DNA from: Yokenella regensburgei ATCC 49455
GTDB lineage: Bacteria; Pseudomonadota; Gammaproteobacteria; Enterobacterales; Enterobacteriaceae
Length of the DNA: 64,000 bases
Assembly (NCBI RefSeq): GCF_000735455.1
Contig: NZ_JMPS01000021.1
Location: forward strand, 1 to 64,000
Direction of reading: 5' to 3'
Below are positions 1 to 8,596 of the stretch, in pieces. The stretch's first letter is position 1; every line of letters begins with the position of its first letter. The notes below the pieces were generated by a model, which was not told where the DNA came from, made no database searches, and saw only the letters and a list, made by a program, of their open reading frames with translations. Position numbers and translations under genes: made by a program.

Positions 1-77
1 CTGTTCAGAGCCGTCTTTCTCCCTCGCCCCTGTGGGGAGAGGGCCGGGGTGAGGGGAAACTAACTTAGAGTTTAACT
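1..77. repeat. intergenic hairpin of the CCCTC...GAGGG family, upstream of ugpA
   Basis: This is the spacer before ugpA; in E. coli ugpB lies just upstream, outside this window. Positions 21-43 form a hairpin with arms CCCTCGCCCC and GGGGAGAGGG around a TGT loop, followed by CCGGGGTGAGGGG. Similar GC-rich palindromes occur at 5857-5881 and 46923-46945. In a ugpB-ugpA spacer such a hairpin could stabilise the upstream mRNA and lower expression of the membrane genes relative to the binding protein; that role is inference. Confidence 0.55.
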
Positions 78-965
78 ATGTCATCATCCCGTCCGGTGTT
101 TCGCTCCCGCTGGCTGCCTTACCTGCTGGTAGCGCCGCAGCTGCTTATCACCGTCATTTTCTTTATCTGGCCTGCGGGCGAGGCGCTGTGGTACTCGCTG
201 CAAAGCGTCGATCCGTTTGGGCTTTCCAGCCAGTTTGTCGGCCTGGATAACTTCATTGCGCTGTTCCATGATAGCTACTACCTGGACTCGTTCTGGACGA
301 CCATCAAATTCAGCGCCATGGTGACCATCAGCGGCCTGCTGGTTTCGCTATTCTTCGCCGCGCTGGTGGATTACGTGGTGCGCGGCAGCCGTTTGTACCA
401 GACGCTGATGCTGCTGCCCTACGCGGTGGCACCTGCCGTAGCGGCGGTGCTGTGGATCTTCCTCTTTAATCCGGGGCGCGGGCTGATTACCCATGCGCTG
501 GCGGGGATCGGTTACGACTGGAACCACGCGCAGAACAGCGGTCAGGCGATGTTCCTCGTGGTGTTTGCTTCGGTATGGAAGCAGATTAGTTACAACTTCC
601 TGTTTTTCTTTGCTGCGCTACAGTCTATCCCACGTTCTTTAGTCGAAGCCGCGGCGATCGACGGCGCGGGTCCGGTGCGTCGTTTCTTCAAACTCGCGCT
701 ACCGCTGATAGCACCGGTGAGCTTCTTCCTGCTGGTGGTCAACCTGGTGTACGCCTTCTTCGATACCTTCCCGGTTATTGATGCGGCGACGGCGGGCGGC
801 CCGGTGCAGGCTACGACCACCCTCATCTACAAAATCTACCGTGAAGGCTTTGCCGGCCTCGACCTTTCCGCCTCTGCTGCGCAGTCGGTGGTGTTGATGC
901 TGCTGGTGATTGTCCTGACGGTGGTGCAGTTCCGCTATGTTGAAAGTAAGGTGCGTTATCAATGA
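78..965 (+). CDS. ugpA: sn-glycerol-3-phosphate ABC transporter permease UgpA
   Basis: Inner-membrane permease of the UgpBAEC importer for sn-glycerol-3-phosphate and glycerophosphodiesters. The 295 residues equal the E. coli length. An N-terminal hydrophobic segment (about residues 14-36) is followed by further membrane helices. The EAA loop that docks on the ATPase begins at Glu190 ([10 protein letters not shown]). The last four bases overlap ugpE (ATGA), which implies translational coupling in a ugpAECQ operon. In E. coli the operon belongs to the Pho regulon and is also catabolite controlled; that promoter would lie upstream of ugpB, outside the window. Confidence 0.96.
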   Translation: MSSSRPVFRSRWLPYLLVAPQLLITVIFFIWPAGEALWYSLQSVDPFGLSSQFVGLDNFIALFHDSYYLDSFWTTIKFSAMVTISGLLVSLFFAALVDYVVRGSRLYQTLMLLPYAVAPAVAAVLWIFLFNPGRGLITHALAGIGYDWNHAQNSGQAMFLVVFASVWKQISYNFLFFFAALQSIPRSLVEAAAIDGAGPVRRFFKLALPLIAPVSFFLLVVNLVYAFFDTFPVIDAATAGGPVQATTTLIYKIYREGFAGLDLSASAAQSVVLMLLVIVLTVVQFRYVESKVRYQ

Positions 966-1807
966 TTGAGCATCGTCGCGGGCTGACTATCTTCAGCCAC
1001 AGCATGTTAATCCTCGGCATCGCGGTGATTTTGTTCCCGCTGTACGTCGCCTTTGTGGCGGCGACCCTCGACAATCGTGCGGTGTTCGAAACCCCCATGA
1101 CGCTTATTCCCGGCGGTCACTTGCTGGAGAACATGGCAACCATCTGGACCCAGGGCGTGGGGGCCAACAGCGCGCCGTTCTGGCGCATGATGTTGAACAG
1201 CTTTGTGATGGCGTTTGGCATTACGGTGGGCAAAATTGCCGTGTCGATGCTTTCTGCGTTTGCCATCGTCTGGTTCCGCTTCCCGCTGCGTAACCTGTTC
1301 TTCTGGATGATTTTTATCACCCTGATGCTGCCGGTGGAAGTGCGAATTTTCCCGACGGTTGAGGTGATTGCGAATCTGAAGATGCTCGACAGCTACACCG
1401 GCCTGACGCTGCCGCTGATGGCGTCGGCGACCGCCACGTTCCTGTTCCGCCAGTTCTTTATGACCTTGCCGGATGAGCTGATAGAAGCGGCGCGTATCGA
1501 CGGCGCCTCGCCGATGCGTTTCTTCCGCGATATCGTCCTGCCGCTGTCGAAAACCAACCTTGCAGCGCTGTTCGTTATCACCTTTATCTATGGCTGGAAC
1601 CAGTACCTGTGGCCGCTGCTGATCGTGCAGGACGTCAATCTCGGCACCGCTGTTGCGGGTATTAAAGGGATGATCGCCACCGGCGAAGGCACCACGCAGT
1701 GGAATCAGGTGATGGCGGCGATGCTGCTCACGCTGATCCCTCCCGTTGTTATTGTATTAGCCATGCAGCGCGCGTTCGTGCGTGGTTTAGTGGACAGTGA
1801 GAAATAA
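962..1807 (+). CDS. ugpE: sn-glycerol-3-phosphate ABC transporter permease UgpE
   Basis: Second permease of the Ugp importer, pairing with UgpA to form the membrane channel. It has 281 residues, the family length, and its membrane helices start at about residue 12. The EAA motif begins at Glu175 ([10 protein letters not shown]). The start overlaps the ugpA stop by four bases, and the stop TAA is followed one base later by the ugpC ATG, so the three genes should be translated as a coupled unit. Confidence 0.96.
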   Translation: MIEHRRGLTIFSHSMLILGIAVILFPLYVAFVAATLDNRAVFETPMTLIPGGHLLENMATIWTQGVGANSAPFWRMMLNSFVMAFGITVGKIAVSMLSAFAIVWFRFPLRNLFFWMIFITLMLPVEVRIFPTVEVIANLKMLDSYTGLTLPLMASATATFLFRQFFMTLPDELIEAARIDGASPMRFFRDIVLPLSKTNLAALFVITFIYGWNQYLWPLLIVQDVNLGTAVAGIKGMIATGEGTTQWNQVMAAMLLTLIPPVVIVLAMQRAFVRGLVDSEK

Positions 1808-1808
1808 G

Positions 1809-2882
1809 ATGGCTGGTTTAAAATTACAGGCAGTAAGCAAAAGCTGGGACGGCGGTAAGACACAGGTCATCCAACCGCTGACGGTGGACGTGGCCGACGG
1901 TGAGTTTATCGTGATGGTCGGGCCTTCCGGCTGTGGGAAATCGACCCTGTTGCGCATGGTGGCCGGGCTTGAACGGGTGACCAGCGGCGACATCTGGATT
2001 GACCGCCAGCGCGTGACCGAAATGGAGCCGAAGGATCGCGGCATTGCGATGGTGTTCCAGAACTACGCCCTGTACCCGCACATGAGCGTGGAAGAGAACA
2101 TGGCGTGGGGGTTAAAAATCCGCGGCATGGGCAAAGAGCATATCGCCAGCCGTGTGCAGGAAGCGGCGCGTATTCTGGAGCTGGATGGCCTGCTGAAGCG
2201 CCGCCCGCGCGAGCTCTCCGGCGGCCAGCGCCAGCGTGTGGCGATGGGGCGCGCCATTGTGCGTGACCCGGCGGTGTTTCTGTTTGATGAACCGCTATCA
2301 AACCTCGATGCCAAGCTGCGGGTGCAGATGCGCCTTGAGCTGCAGCAACTGCACCGCCGTCTCAATACTACCTCGTTGTACGTGACTCACGACCAGGTAG
2401 AAGCGATGACGCTCGCCCAGCGGGTGATGGTGATGAACAAGGGCATTGCCGAGCAGATTGGCACACCGGTTGAGGTGTACGAGAAACCGGCCTCGCGCTT
2501 TGTGGCAAGCTTTATCGGCAGCCCGGCGATGAACCTGCTGGATGGGCGAATCAGCACCGGCGGCACCCATTTTGAGCTCGAAAGCGGTATGGCGCTGCCA
2601 ATAAGCTGGCAGTTCCGCGGCTATGCCGGGCGCAGGATGACGCTGGGTATCCGCCCGGAACATATTGGGGTAAGCTCGCAGACGGAGGGCGGTATCCCGC
2701 TGGTGCTGGATACGCTGGAAATTTTGGGTGCCGATAACCTGGCGCACGGGCGTTGGGGAGCGCAGAAGCTGGTGGTCAGATTGCCGCATCAGCAGCGCCC
2801 TCAGGCGGGCAGCACGCTGTGGCTGTACCTGCCGGAGAATCATCTGCATCTGTTTGATGGAGAAACAGGATTACGCGTATGA
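1809..2882 (+). CDS. ugpC: sn-glycerol-3-phosphate import ATP-binding protein UgpC
   Basis: Cytoplasmic ATPase of the Ugp importer, CUT1 (MalK-like) subfamily. Walker [10 protein letters not shown] is at residues 38-46, the signature LSGGQ at 136-140 and Walker B DE at 160-161. The C-terminal regulatory (TOBE-type) region contains LGIRPEH. I chose the ATG at 1809 (MAGLKLQAV, 357 aa) because it matches the E. coli N-terminus. An in-frame ATG at 1797 would add four residues inside ugpE. The last four bases overlap ugpQ. Confidence 0.96.
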   Translation: MAGLKLQAVSKSWDGGKTQVIQPLTVDVADGEFIVMVGPSGCGKSTLLRMVAGLERVTSGDIWIDRQRVTEMEPKDRGIAMVFQNYALYPHMSVEENMAWGLKIRGMGKEHIASRVQEAARILELDGLLKRRPRELSGGQRQRVAMGRAIVRDPAVFLFDEPLSNLDAKLRVQMRLELQQLHRRLNTTSLYVTHDQVEAMTLAQRVMVMNKGIAEQIGTPVEVYEKPASRFVASFIGSPAMNLLDGRISTGGTHFELESGMALPISWQFRGYAGRRMTLGIRPEHIGVSSQTEGGIPLVLDTLEILGADNLAHGRWGAQKLVVRLPHQQRPQAGSTLWLYLPENHLHLFDGETGLRV

Positions 2883-3619
2883 GCCACTGGCCTTATCCTC
2901 ATATCGTCGCCCACCGTGGCGGCGGTAAGCTCGCCCCGGAGAACACCCTGGCGGCGATTGATGTGGGTGCGCAGCACGGGCACACCATGATTGAATTCGA
3001 TGCCAAGCTGTCGCAGGACGGTGAAATCTTCCTGCTGCATGACGACACCCTTGAGCGCACCAGCAACGCCTGGGGCGTCGCGGGTGAACTGCCGTGGCAG
3101 ACACTGGCGAAAGTGGATGCCGGGAGCTGGTTCAACGGCTCCTTCAAAGGTGAACCGTTACCGCGGCTCTCAGAAGTGGCCGACCGCTGCCGTGAGCACG
3201 GCATGATGGCCAATATTGAAATTAAACCGACCACCGGCCTTGGGCCATTAACCGGCAAGGTTGTGGCGCTGGCGGCGCGCGAGCTGTGGCGCGGGATGAC
3301 CGCACCGCTGCTCTCGTCGTTTGAAATTGATGCGCTGGAAGCGGCGCAGGCGGCGGTACCCGAGCTGCCGCGCGGCCTGCTTTTAGATGAGTGGCGTGAC
3401 GACTGGCAGGCGCTGACGACGCGTCTTGGCTGCGTGTCGATTCACCTCAACCATCGTTTGCTGGATGAGGCGCGTGTACGGCTGCTGAAAGACGCGGGAT
3501 TGCGAATTCTGGTGTACACCGTGAACAAACCCCAGCGGGCGGCCGAGCTGCTGCGCTGGGGTGTGGACTGTATCTGTACCGATGCGATTGACGTCATCGG
3601 GCCGGATTTCCAGCCTTAA
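2879..3619 (+). CDS. ugpQ: glycerophosphodiester phosphodiesterase, cytosolic (UgpQ)
   Basis: Hydrolyses glycerophosphodiesters arriving through UgpBAEC to sn-glycerol-3-phosphate plus an alcohol. It is a single GDPD-type TIM barrel of 246 aa without a signal peptide. The catalytic signature is visible: His12-Arg13, Glu21-Asn22, Glu39 and Asp41, and His54-Asp55. It overlaps ugpC by four bases as the last gene of the operon. Its stop codon shares the tetramer TTAA with the stop of convergent yhhA, so no spacer separates the two. Confidence 0.96.
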   Translation: MSHWPYPHIVAHRGGGKLAPENTLAAIDVGAQHGHTMIEFDAKLSQDGEIFLLHDDTLERTSNAWGVAGELPWQTLAKVDAGSWFNGSFKGEPLPRLSEVADRCREHGMMANIEIKPTTGLGPLTGKVVALAARELWRGMTAPLLSSFEIDALEAAQAAVPELPRGLLLDEWRDDWQALTTRLGCVSIHLNHRLLDEARVRLLKDAGLRILVYTVNKPQRAAELLRWGVDCICTDAIDVIGPDFQP

Positions 3620-3984
3620 GGCGTGCTGTTGTTCAGCATGTCACCATTCTGACGCGGCGGTAGCATGTGCTGCTGACCGCTGTTCTGCGATCCACCGTTG
3701 AGCATCCCGCCGTTGGTGTTCGGCAGCGTCTGATTACCCTGCAGGGCACGCTGGCTATTGTTATTCAGCTGGTTCTGCAGATTCTGTTGCTGCATCTGAT
3801 TCTGCGTCTTCACCTGCTGGTTTAACATCCCTTTCTGCTGCTGTTGCTGAATGTACATATCATTCTGCATACGCTGCGTGCTTGGGTTCTGGAAGCCCGG
3901 CTGGTTCGGATTATTGGTGAGGTTCAGTGGCTGTGCAAGAGCAGCAAAAGGGAGCAATGCTGCTATCAGTAATAATCGTTTCAT
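3616..3984 (-). CDS. yhhA: DUF2756 family Q/N-rich secreted protein YhhA
   Basis: Function is not known. The 122-aa product begins with a signal peptide ([18 protein letters not shown], cleavage likely after Ala17). The remainder is extremely rich in Gln and Asn, including a run of five Gln near residue 46, with no charged core or recognisable fold. It is shorter than E. coli YhhA (about 146 aa as I recall), mainly in the low-complexity part. It lies between ugpQ (convergent, overlapping stops) and ggt (divergent). An AGGAG-type ribosome site precedes the ATG. It is probably periplasmic and intrinsically disordered. Confidence 0.85.
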   Translation of the reverse strand: MKRLLLIAALLPFAALAQPLNLTNNPNQPGFQNPSTQRMQNDMYIQQQQQKGMLNQQVKTQNQMQQQNLQNQLNNNSQRALQGNQTLPNTNGGMLNGGSQNSGQQHMLPPRQNGDMLNNSTP

Positions 3985-4108
3985 TCTCGTCTCCTCCTTC
4001 TGAGGCTTATCTTAAGTTTACCTCGATTCCGCCATAACGATGATTTTTTAGGAGTTCTGAACCAGGCTTAAGCGGGAGCATAAACCCTGATACCTGGAGA
4101 TAATAACA

Positions 4109-5848
4109 ATGATTAAACCTGCTTTTTTGCGTTGGATGGCGGTCGCTGCCTTACTGGCGGGCAGCACGTTTGCGGCGGCGGCACCCCCTCCGCCTCCGGT
4201 TTCTTATGGCGTTGAAGAAGATGTTTTCCACCCGGTACGTTCGCAGCATGGAATGGTGGCCTCGGTGGATGCGCTGGCGACGAACGTCGGCGTGGAGATC
4301 CTCAGGCAGGGCGGTAACGCCGTTGATGCCGCCGTTGCCGTCGGCTATGCGCTGGCGGTCACGCATCCGCAGGCCGGGAACCTCGGCGGTGGCGGTTTTA
4401 TGATGCTGCGCACCAAAGACGGAAAAACGACGGCGATTGATTTCCGCGAGATGGCACCGGCTCAGGCCTCGCGGGATATGTTCCTCGATGGCCAGGGCAA
4501 CCCGGACAGCAAAAAATCTCTCACTTCGCATCTGGCTTCCGGCACCCCGGGCACGGTTGCTGGCTTCTCGCTGGCGCTGGAGAAATACGGCACGCTACCG
4601 CTCAATAAGGTGATCCGCCCGGCTATCAAGCTCGCGGAAGAGGGTTTTGTGGTGAATGATGCGCTGGCAGACGATCTCAAGGTCTACGGTAGTGAAGTGA
4701 TCCCGCAGCATGAAAACAGCAAAGCTATTTTCTGGAAAGACGGCGAGCCGCTGAAAAAGGGCGACCGGCTGGTGCAGAAGAATCTTGGCAAAAGCCTGGA
4801 GCTTATCGCCGAGCACGGTCCCGACGCGTTCTATCAAGGGGCCATCGCCGATCAGATAGCCGAAGAGATGCACAAAAACGGCGGACTTATCAGCAAAGCC
4901 GATCTGGCAGATTATAAGGCTATTGAGCGCACGCCGATAAGCGGAGACTACCGCGGATACCAGGTGTTCTCCATGCCACCACCGTCCTCTGGCGGTATTC
5001 ACATCGTACAGATCCTGAATATCCTCGAGAACTTCGACCTGCATAAATACGGTTTCGGCAGCGCCGACGCGATGCAGATTATGGCGGAGGCCGAGAAGCA
5101 CGCCTATGCCGACCGTTCTGAGTATCTGGGGGACCCGGATTTCGTGAAGGTGCCGTGGCAGGCGTTGACCAGCAAAGCCTACGCTAAATCGATTGCCGAC
5201 CAGATTGATGTGAATAAAGCGAAACCATCGAGCGAAATTCGCCCCGGCAAGCTGGCGCCGTACGAAAGCAATCAGACCACCCACTTCTCGGTGGTCGATA
5301 AAGACGGTAACGCGGTAGCGGTGACCTATACGCTCAACACCACCTTCGGTACCGGGATTGTGGCAGGTAACTCCGGTATTCTGCTGAACAACGAAATGGA
5401 TGACTTCTCGGCGAAGCCAGGCGTGCCGAACGTCTACGGGCTGGTCGGCGGTGATGCCAACGCGGTAGGGCCGAAAAAGCGCCCACTTTCGTCGATGTCG
5501 CCGACAATCGTGGTTAAAGATGGCAAAACCTGGCTGGTGACCGGTAGTCCTGGCGGCAGCCGCATCATTACCACCGTGCTGCAAATGGTGGTGAACAGCA
5601 TTGATTTTGGGATGAACGTCGCCGAAGCGACCAACGCCCCGCGTTTCCACCATCAGTGGCTGCCGGATGAGCTGCGCGTTGAGAAGGGCTTTAGCCCGGA
5701 CACGCTGAAAATGCTGGAGCAGAAGGGGCAGAAAGTGGCGTTGAAAGAGGCGATGGGTAGCACCCAGAGCATTATGGTCGGCCCGGACGGCACGCTGTAC
5801 GGTGCCTCGGACCCGCGTTCGCCGGGGGATTTAACGGCGGGATATTAA
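4109..5848 (+). CDS. ggt: gamma-glutamyltransferase (glutathione hydrolase) precursor
   Basis: Periplasmic Ntn-hydrolase that cleaves the gamma-glutamyl bond of glutathione and transfers the glutamyl group to acceptors or water. The 579-aa proenzyme starts with a signal peptide ending in AAAA at about residue 25. It self-cleaves before the nucleophile Thr390 in QTTHFSVVD to give large and small subunits. The GSPGGS motif of the small subunit is present near residue 476. A short ribosome site (GGAG at about 4096) precedes the ATG. The gene stands alone: yhhA is divergent and yhhY convergent. Confidence 0.97.
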   Translation: MIKPAFLRWMAVAALLAGSTFAAAAPPPPPVSYGVEEDVFHPVRSQHGMVASVDALATNVGVEILRQGGNAVDAAVAVGYALAVTHPQAGNLGGGGFMMLRTKDGKTTAIDFREMAPAQASRDMFLDGQGNPDSKKSLTSHLASGTPGTVAGFSLALEKYGTLPLNKVIRPAIKLAEEGFVVNDALADDLKVYGSEVIPQHENSKAIFWKDGEPLKKGDRLVQKNLGKSLELIAEHGPDAFYQGAIADQIAEEMHKNGGLISKADLADYKAIERTPISGDYRGYQVFSMPPPSSGGIHIVQILNILENFDLHKYGFGSADAMQIMAEAEKHAYADRSEYLGDPDFVKVPWQALTSKAYAKSIADQIDVNKAKPSSEIRPGKLAPYESNQTTHFSVVDKDGNAVAVTYTLNTTFGTGIVAGNSGILLNNEMDDFSAKPGVPNVYGLVGGDANAVGPKKRPLSSMSPTIVVKDGKTWLVTGSPGGSRIITTVLQMVVNSIDFGMNVAEATNAPRFHHQWLPDELRVEKGFSPDTLKMLEQKGQKVALKEAMGSTQSIMVGPDGTLYGASDPRSPGDLTAGY

Positions 5849-5856
5849 GGTAGCAA

Positions 5857-5881
5857 CCCCTCTCCCTACAGGGGAGAGGGG
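5857..5881. terminator. bidirectional hairpin between ggt and yhhY
   Basis: A perfect 10-bp stem, CCCCTCTCCC with GGGAGAGGGG, closes a five-base loop between the convergent stops of ggt and yhhY. There is no clear T tract on either side, so it may act as an mRNA 3'-end stabiliser as much as an intrinsic terminator. It belongs to the same palindrome family as 21-43 and 46923-46945. Confidence 0.6.
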
Positions 5882-5888
5882 CAAAGCA

Positions 5889-6377
5889 TTACTTCATCCG
5901 CGCCATGAAATAGGCATCAACATATTCACCGTTACGCAGCGCGTACTTCTTACCGGTACCTTCAATCTCGAAGCCAAATTTCTGGTACACCGCCACCGCA
6001 GGGGCGTTGTCGACAAAGACCGTCAGCTCAATGCGATCAACCCGCAGCCAGTTGTCGCACATGTCGATCATCGCACGCATCATGGCGCTTGCCACACCGC
6101 GGTTCTGCCACTGTGCGCCAACGCAGATACCGAAATCAGCGACGTGGCTGCGGCGCGGGCGCGGGCTCACCTCAATACCAAGGTGCCCGACGACCACATC
6201 ATCGATACAGGCAACAAGCTGTTTGACGCCCGGTTTGTCGCCTAGCCGGTCATGCCACATCTGCTCAGAAGGATGAGGAACCTGTAGCGTGTTGTGATAC
6301 ACCTCCGGCTGGGCGTGGATCTGACGAATCGCGTCGTAATCTTTCGGTTCAGCGTGGCGTATCACTATCTCGCTCAT
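5889..6377 (-). CDS. yhhY: GNAT family N-acetyltransferase YhhY
   Basis: Cytoplasmic GNAT acetyltransferase of 162 aa. The E. coli homologue has been linked to acetylation of amino acids such as phenylalanine and methionine; the substrate cannot be read from sequence. The acetyl-CoA-binding segment WQNRGVASAMM lies near residue 92, and the C-terminal strand region contains AVYQKFGFEIEGTGKK. I start at the ATG giving MSEIVIRHAE, which matches E. coli; an upstream in-frame ATG at 6437 would add 20 residues without support. It is transcribed away from RyhB. Confidence 0.92.
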   Translation of the reverse strand: MSEIVIRHAEPKDYDAIRQIHAQPEVYHNTLQVPHPSEQMWHDRLGDKPGVKQLVACIDDVVVGHLGIEVSPRPRRSHVADFGICVGAQWQNRGVASAMMRAMIDMCDNWLRVDRIELTVFVDNAPAVAVYQKFGFEIEGTGKKYALRNGEYVDAYFMARMK

Positions 6378-6460
6378 TCCTAATCTCCTCATGGTTAATA
6401 TCCTCTTTACAGTCGCTGAGAATAAAAAATGCGTCAACGCCTAAATTTTTCAAAAATCAG

Positions 6461-6490
6461 TAGACAAGCGAGAATGATAATGATTATTAT
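6461..6490 (+). promoter_or_regulatory. ryhB promoter (-35 TAGACA, -10 TATTAT)
   Basis: TAGACA (6461-6466) and TATTAT (6485-6490) are separated by 18 bp and end six bases before the predicted first base of RyhB. Both hexamers match the sigma-70 consensus well, and the -10 lies inside the Fur box. Confidence 0.7.
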
Positions 6491-6494
6491 TACT
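6476..6494 (+). promoter_or_regulatory. Fur box over the ryhB promoter
   Basis: GATAATGATTATTATTACT matches the 19-bp Fur consensus GATAATGATAATCATTATC at 15 of 19 positions by my alignment. It covers the -10 hexamer of ryhB, so iron-loaded Fur would block RNA polymerase, as is known for ryhB in E. coli. Confidence 0.75.
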
Positions 6495-6496
6495 GT

Positions 6497-6593
6497 GCGT
6501 TCAGGAACACCCCTGTGGGAAACCTGAAAGCACGACATTGCTCACATTGCTTCCAGTATTACTTTTATAGCCAGCCGGGTGCTGGCTTTTTTT
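6497..6593 (+). ncRNA. ryhB: small RNA RyhB (iron-sparing Hfq-dependent regulator)
   Basis: RyhB is made when iron is scarce and base-pairs with mRNAs of iron-using proteins, leading to their decay with Hfq and RNase E. Position 6521 onward is nearly identical to E. coli RyhB through the conserved pairing core (CACGACATTGCTCACATTGC, 6531-6550), and the position between yhhY and yhhX is also the E. coli one. The 5' hairpin differs in its paired bases (TTCAGG/CCTGAA outside, CCC/GGG inside). The linker before the terminator carries four extra bases. The terminator AGCCAGCCGGGTGCTGGCT plus T tract is at 6569-6594. The exact 5' end is inferred from the promoter and the E. coli start. Confidence 0.92.
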
Positions 6594-6646
6594 TATCCTT
6601 ATCTTGCGCTAAGGTATGCTGAGTTACCTTCATAAAGGACAGCATC

Positions 6647-7684
6647 ATGACCTTGCACTGCGCATTCATCGGGTTTGGTAAGAGCACCACCCGTTACCAT
6701 CTTCCCTATGTGCTTAACCGTAAAGACAGCTGGCATGTGGCGCACATTTACCGCCGCAGCGCGAAGCCGGAAGAGCAGCAACCGCAGTATCAACACATCC
6801 ACTTCACCAGCTCACTCAACGATGTTTTTGACGATCCAAAGGTCAAATTGGTTATCGTCTGTACCCATGCAGACAGCCACTTCGAGTACGCCCGCCGCGC
6901 GCTGGAAGCCGGGAAAAACGTGCTGGTAGAGAAACCCTTTACGCCTTCGCTGACGGAAGCCAGGGTGCTGTTTGAACTGGCGAAAAGCAAAGGGCTCACG
7001 GTGACGCCGTATCAGAACCGTCGCTTCGACTCCTGCTTCCTCACCGCCAAAAAGGCGATTGAAAGCGGTAAATTGGGTGAAATCGTCGAAGTTGAAAGCC
7101 ATTTTGATTACTACCGCCCGGTGGCAGAAACCAAACCTGGCCTGCCGCAGGATGGCGCGTTTTACGGTCTTGGTGTACATACCATGGACCAAATTATCTC
7201 TCTGTTCGGCCGCCCGGACCACGTGGCGTATGACATTCGCAGCCTGCGTAACCACGCAAACCCGGACGATACCTTCGAAGCGCAGCTGTTCTATGGCAAC
7301 CTGAAGGCGATTGTGAAAACCAGCCATCTGGTGAAAATCGACTACCCGAAATTTATCGTCCACGGTACTAAAGGTTCATTTATCAAGTACGGTATCGACC
7401 AGCAGGAAACCAGCCTGAAGGCCAACATCATGCCGGGCGAACCGGGCTTTGCGGCGGATGACTCCACCGGCCCGCTGGAGTATGTGAACGACGACGGCGT
7501 GACGGTGAAAGAAGTGCTGAAACCGGAAACCGGCGACTATGGCCGCGTGTACGACGCGCTGTATCAGACCATTGCCAACGGTCAGCCGAATTACGTCAAG
7601 GAATCTGAAGTTCTCACCAACCTTGAGATCCTCGAGCGCGGCTTTGAACAGCCCTCTCCGGCGACGATATCCCTCGCCCGATAA
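6647..7684 (+). CDS. yhhX: Gfo/Idh/MocA family oxidoreductase YhhX
   Basis: NAD(P)-dependent dehydrogenase-like protein with no established substrate. The 345 aa carry an N-terminal Rossmann fold (FIGFGKSTTRYHLPYVL, residues about 5-21), the EKP motif typical of the family near residue 93 (VLVEKPFTPS) and a C-terminal alpha/beta substrate domain. AAGGA lies ten bases before the ATG. The gene follows RyhB in the same direction but is separated from it by RyhB's terminator; readthrough could contribute. A hairpin terminator follows at 7693-7733. Confidence 0.93.
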   Translation: MTLHCAFIGFGKSTTRYHLPYVLNRKDSWHVAHIYRRSAKPEEQQPQYQHIHFTSSLNDVFDDPKVKLVIVCTHADSHFEYARRALEAGKNVLVEKPFTPSLTEARVLFELAKSKGLTVTPYQNRRFDSCFLTAKKAIESGKLGEIVEVESHFDYYRPVAETKPGLPQDGAFYGLGVHTMDQIISLFGRPDHVAYDIRSLRNHANPDDTFEAQLFYGNLKAIVKTSHLVKIDYPKFIVHGTKGSFIKYGIDQQETSLKANIMPGEPGFAADDSTGPLEYVNDDGVTVKEVLKPETGDYGRVYDALYQTIANGQPNYVKESEVLTNLEILERGFEQPSPATISLAR

Positions 7685-7692
7685 GCCTGAAT

Positions 7693-7733
7693 GACTCCTC
7701 TGGCTTTGTTCATATTTTTTGAACAGAGGAGTC
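7693..7733 (+). terminator. terminator after yhhX
   Basis: GACTCCTC (7693-7700) pairs with GAGGAGTC (7726-7733), and an inner TGTTCA/TGAACA pair closes a T-rich loop. A short AATTTT tract follows. Confidence 0.7.
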
Positions 7734-7807
7734 AATTTTCACCCACTATGATCCCGGCCTGATGTGGTCCACACTTATCCCATCGAAACGAACATGGGGT
7801 GAACACA

Positions 7808-8503
7808 ATGATCTTCTTACGCAAAGCAAACGACCGTGGCCACGCGAACCATGGCTGGCTGGATTCCTGGCATACCTTCTCTTTTGCGAACTATTACGAC
7901 CCGAATTTTATGGGTTTCTCCGCGCTGCGGGTGATTAACGACGACGTGATTGATGCCGGGCAGGGGTTTGGTACCCACCCGCATAAAGATATGGAAATCC
8001 TGACCTACGTGCTGGAAGGCGCGGTAGAGCATCAGGACAGCATGGGGAACAAAGAGCAGGTGCCTGCGGGTGAATTCCAGATCATGAGTGCCGGTACCGG
8101 CGTTCGTCACTCTGAGTACAACCCGAGCAAAACTGAGCGACTGCGCCTCTACCAAATCTGGATCATTCCAGAAGAAACCGGCATCACGCCGCGTTACGAG
8201 CAGCGCCGCTTTGATGCTCTGCAGGGCAAACAGCTGGTACTGTCTCCGGATGCCCGCGATGGCTCGCTGAAAGTGTACCAGGATATGGAACTGTACCGCT
8301 GGGCGCTGGCGAAAGATGAGCAGTCTGTGCATCAGATTGCCGCAGACCGCCGCGTGTGGATCCAGGTAGTGAAAGGTAGCGTGACTATCAACGGCACCAA
8401 AGCGACGACCAGCGATGGCCTGGCCATCTGGGACGAGCAGGCGATTTCGGTTCATGCCGAAGAAGGTAGCGAAATTCTGCTGTTTGACCTGCCGCCGGTA
8501 TAA
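7808..8503 (+). CDS. yhhW: pirin family protein / quercetin 2,3-dioxygenase YhhW
   Basis: Cytosolic bicupin of the pirin family; the E. coli protein has quercetin dioxygenase activity in vitro, and its physiological substrate is unknown. The metal ligands expected of the family are all present: His57 and His59 in GTHPHKD, and His101 and Glu103 in RHSE. I start at the ATG giving MIFLRKAND (231 aa, same as E. coli); the ATG three codons upstream (7799) is the alternative. A 13-bp hairpin terminator follows directly. Confidence 0.94.
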   Translation: MIFLRKANDRGHANHGWLDSWHTFSFANYYDPNFMGFSALRVINDDVIDAGQGFGTHPHKDMEILTYVLEGAVEHQDSMGNKEQVPAGEFQIMSAGTGVRHSEYNPSKTERLRLYQIWIIPEETGITPRYEQRRFDALQGKQLVLSPDARDGSLKVYQDMELYRWALAKDEQSVHQIAADRRVWIQVVKGSVTINGTKATTSDGLAIWDEQAISVHAEEGSEILLFDLPPV

Positions 8504-8510
8504 ATAAAAT

Positions 8511-8543
8511 CTCAACCTTCCCCTTTCTCAGGGGAAGGTTGAG
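8511..8543 (+). terminator. hairpin terminator after yhhW
   Basis: A perfect 13-bp stem, CTCAACCTTCCCC with GGGGAAGGTTGAG, closes a seven-base loop eight bases after the yhhW stop. There is little T tract afterwards. Confidence 0.7.
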
Positions 8544-8596
8544 TCATCTCCGTGATAAACTGAGGGAATGTTTCTCAAGCGATTTCTCTCAGGACG

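Noticed and set aside
4595-5653. 352-codon minus-strand frame antisense to ggt
   Set aside because: Shadow of ggt; the ggt nucleophile and domain motifs on the plus strand are intact.
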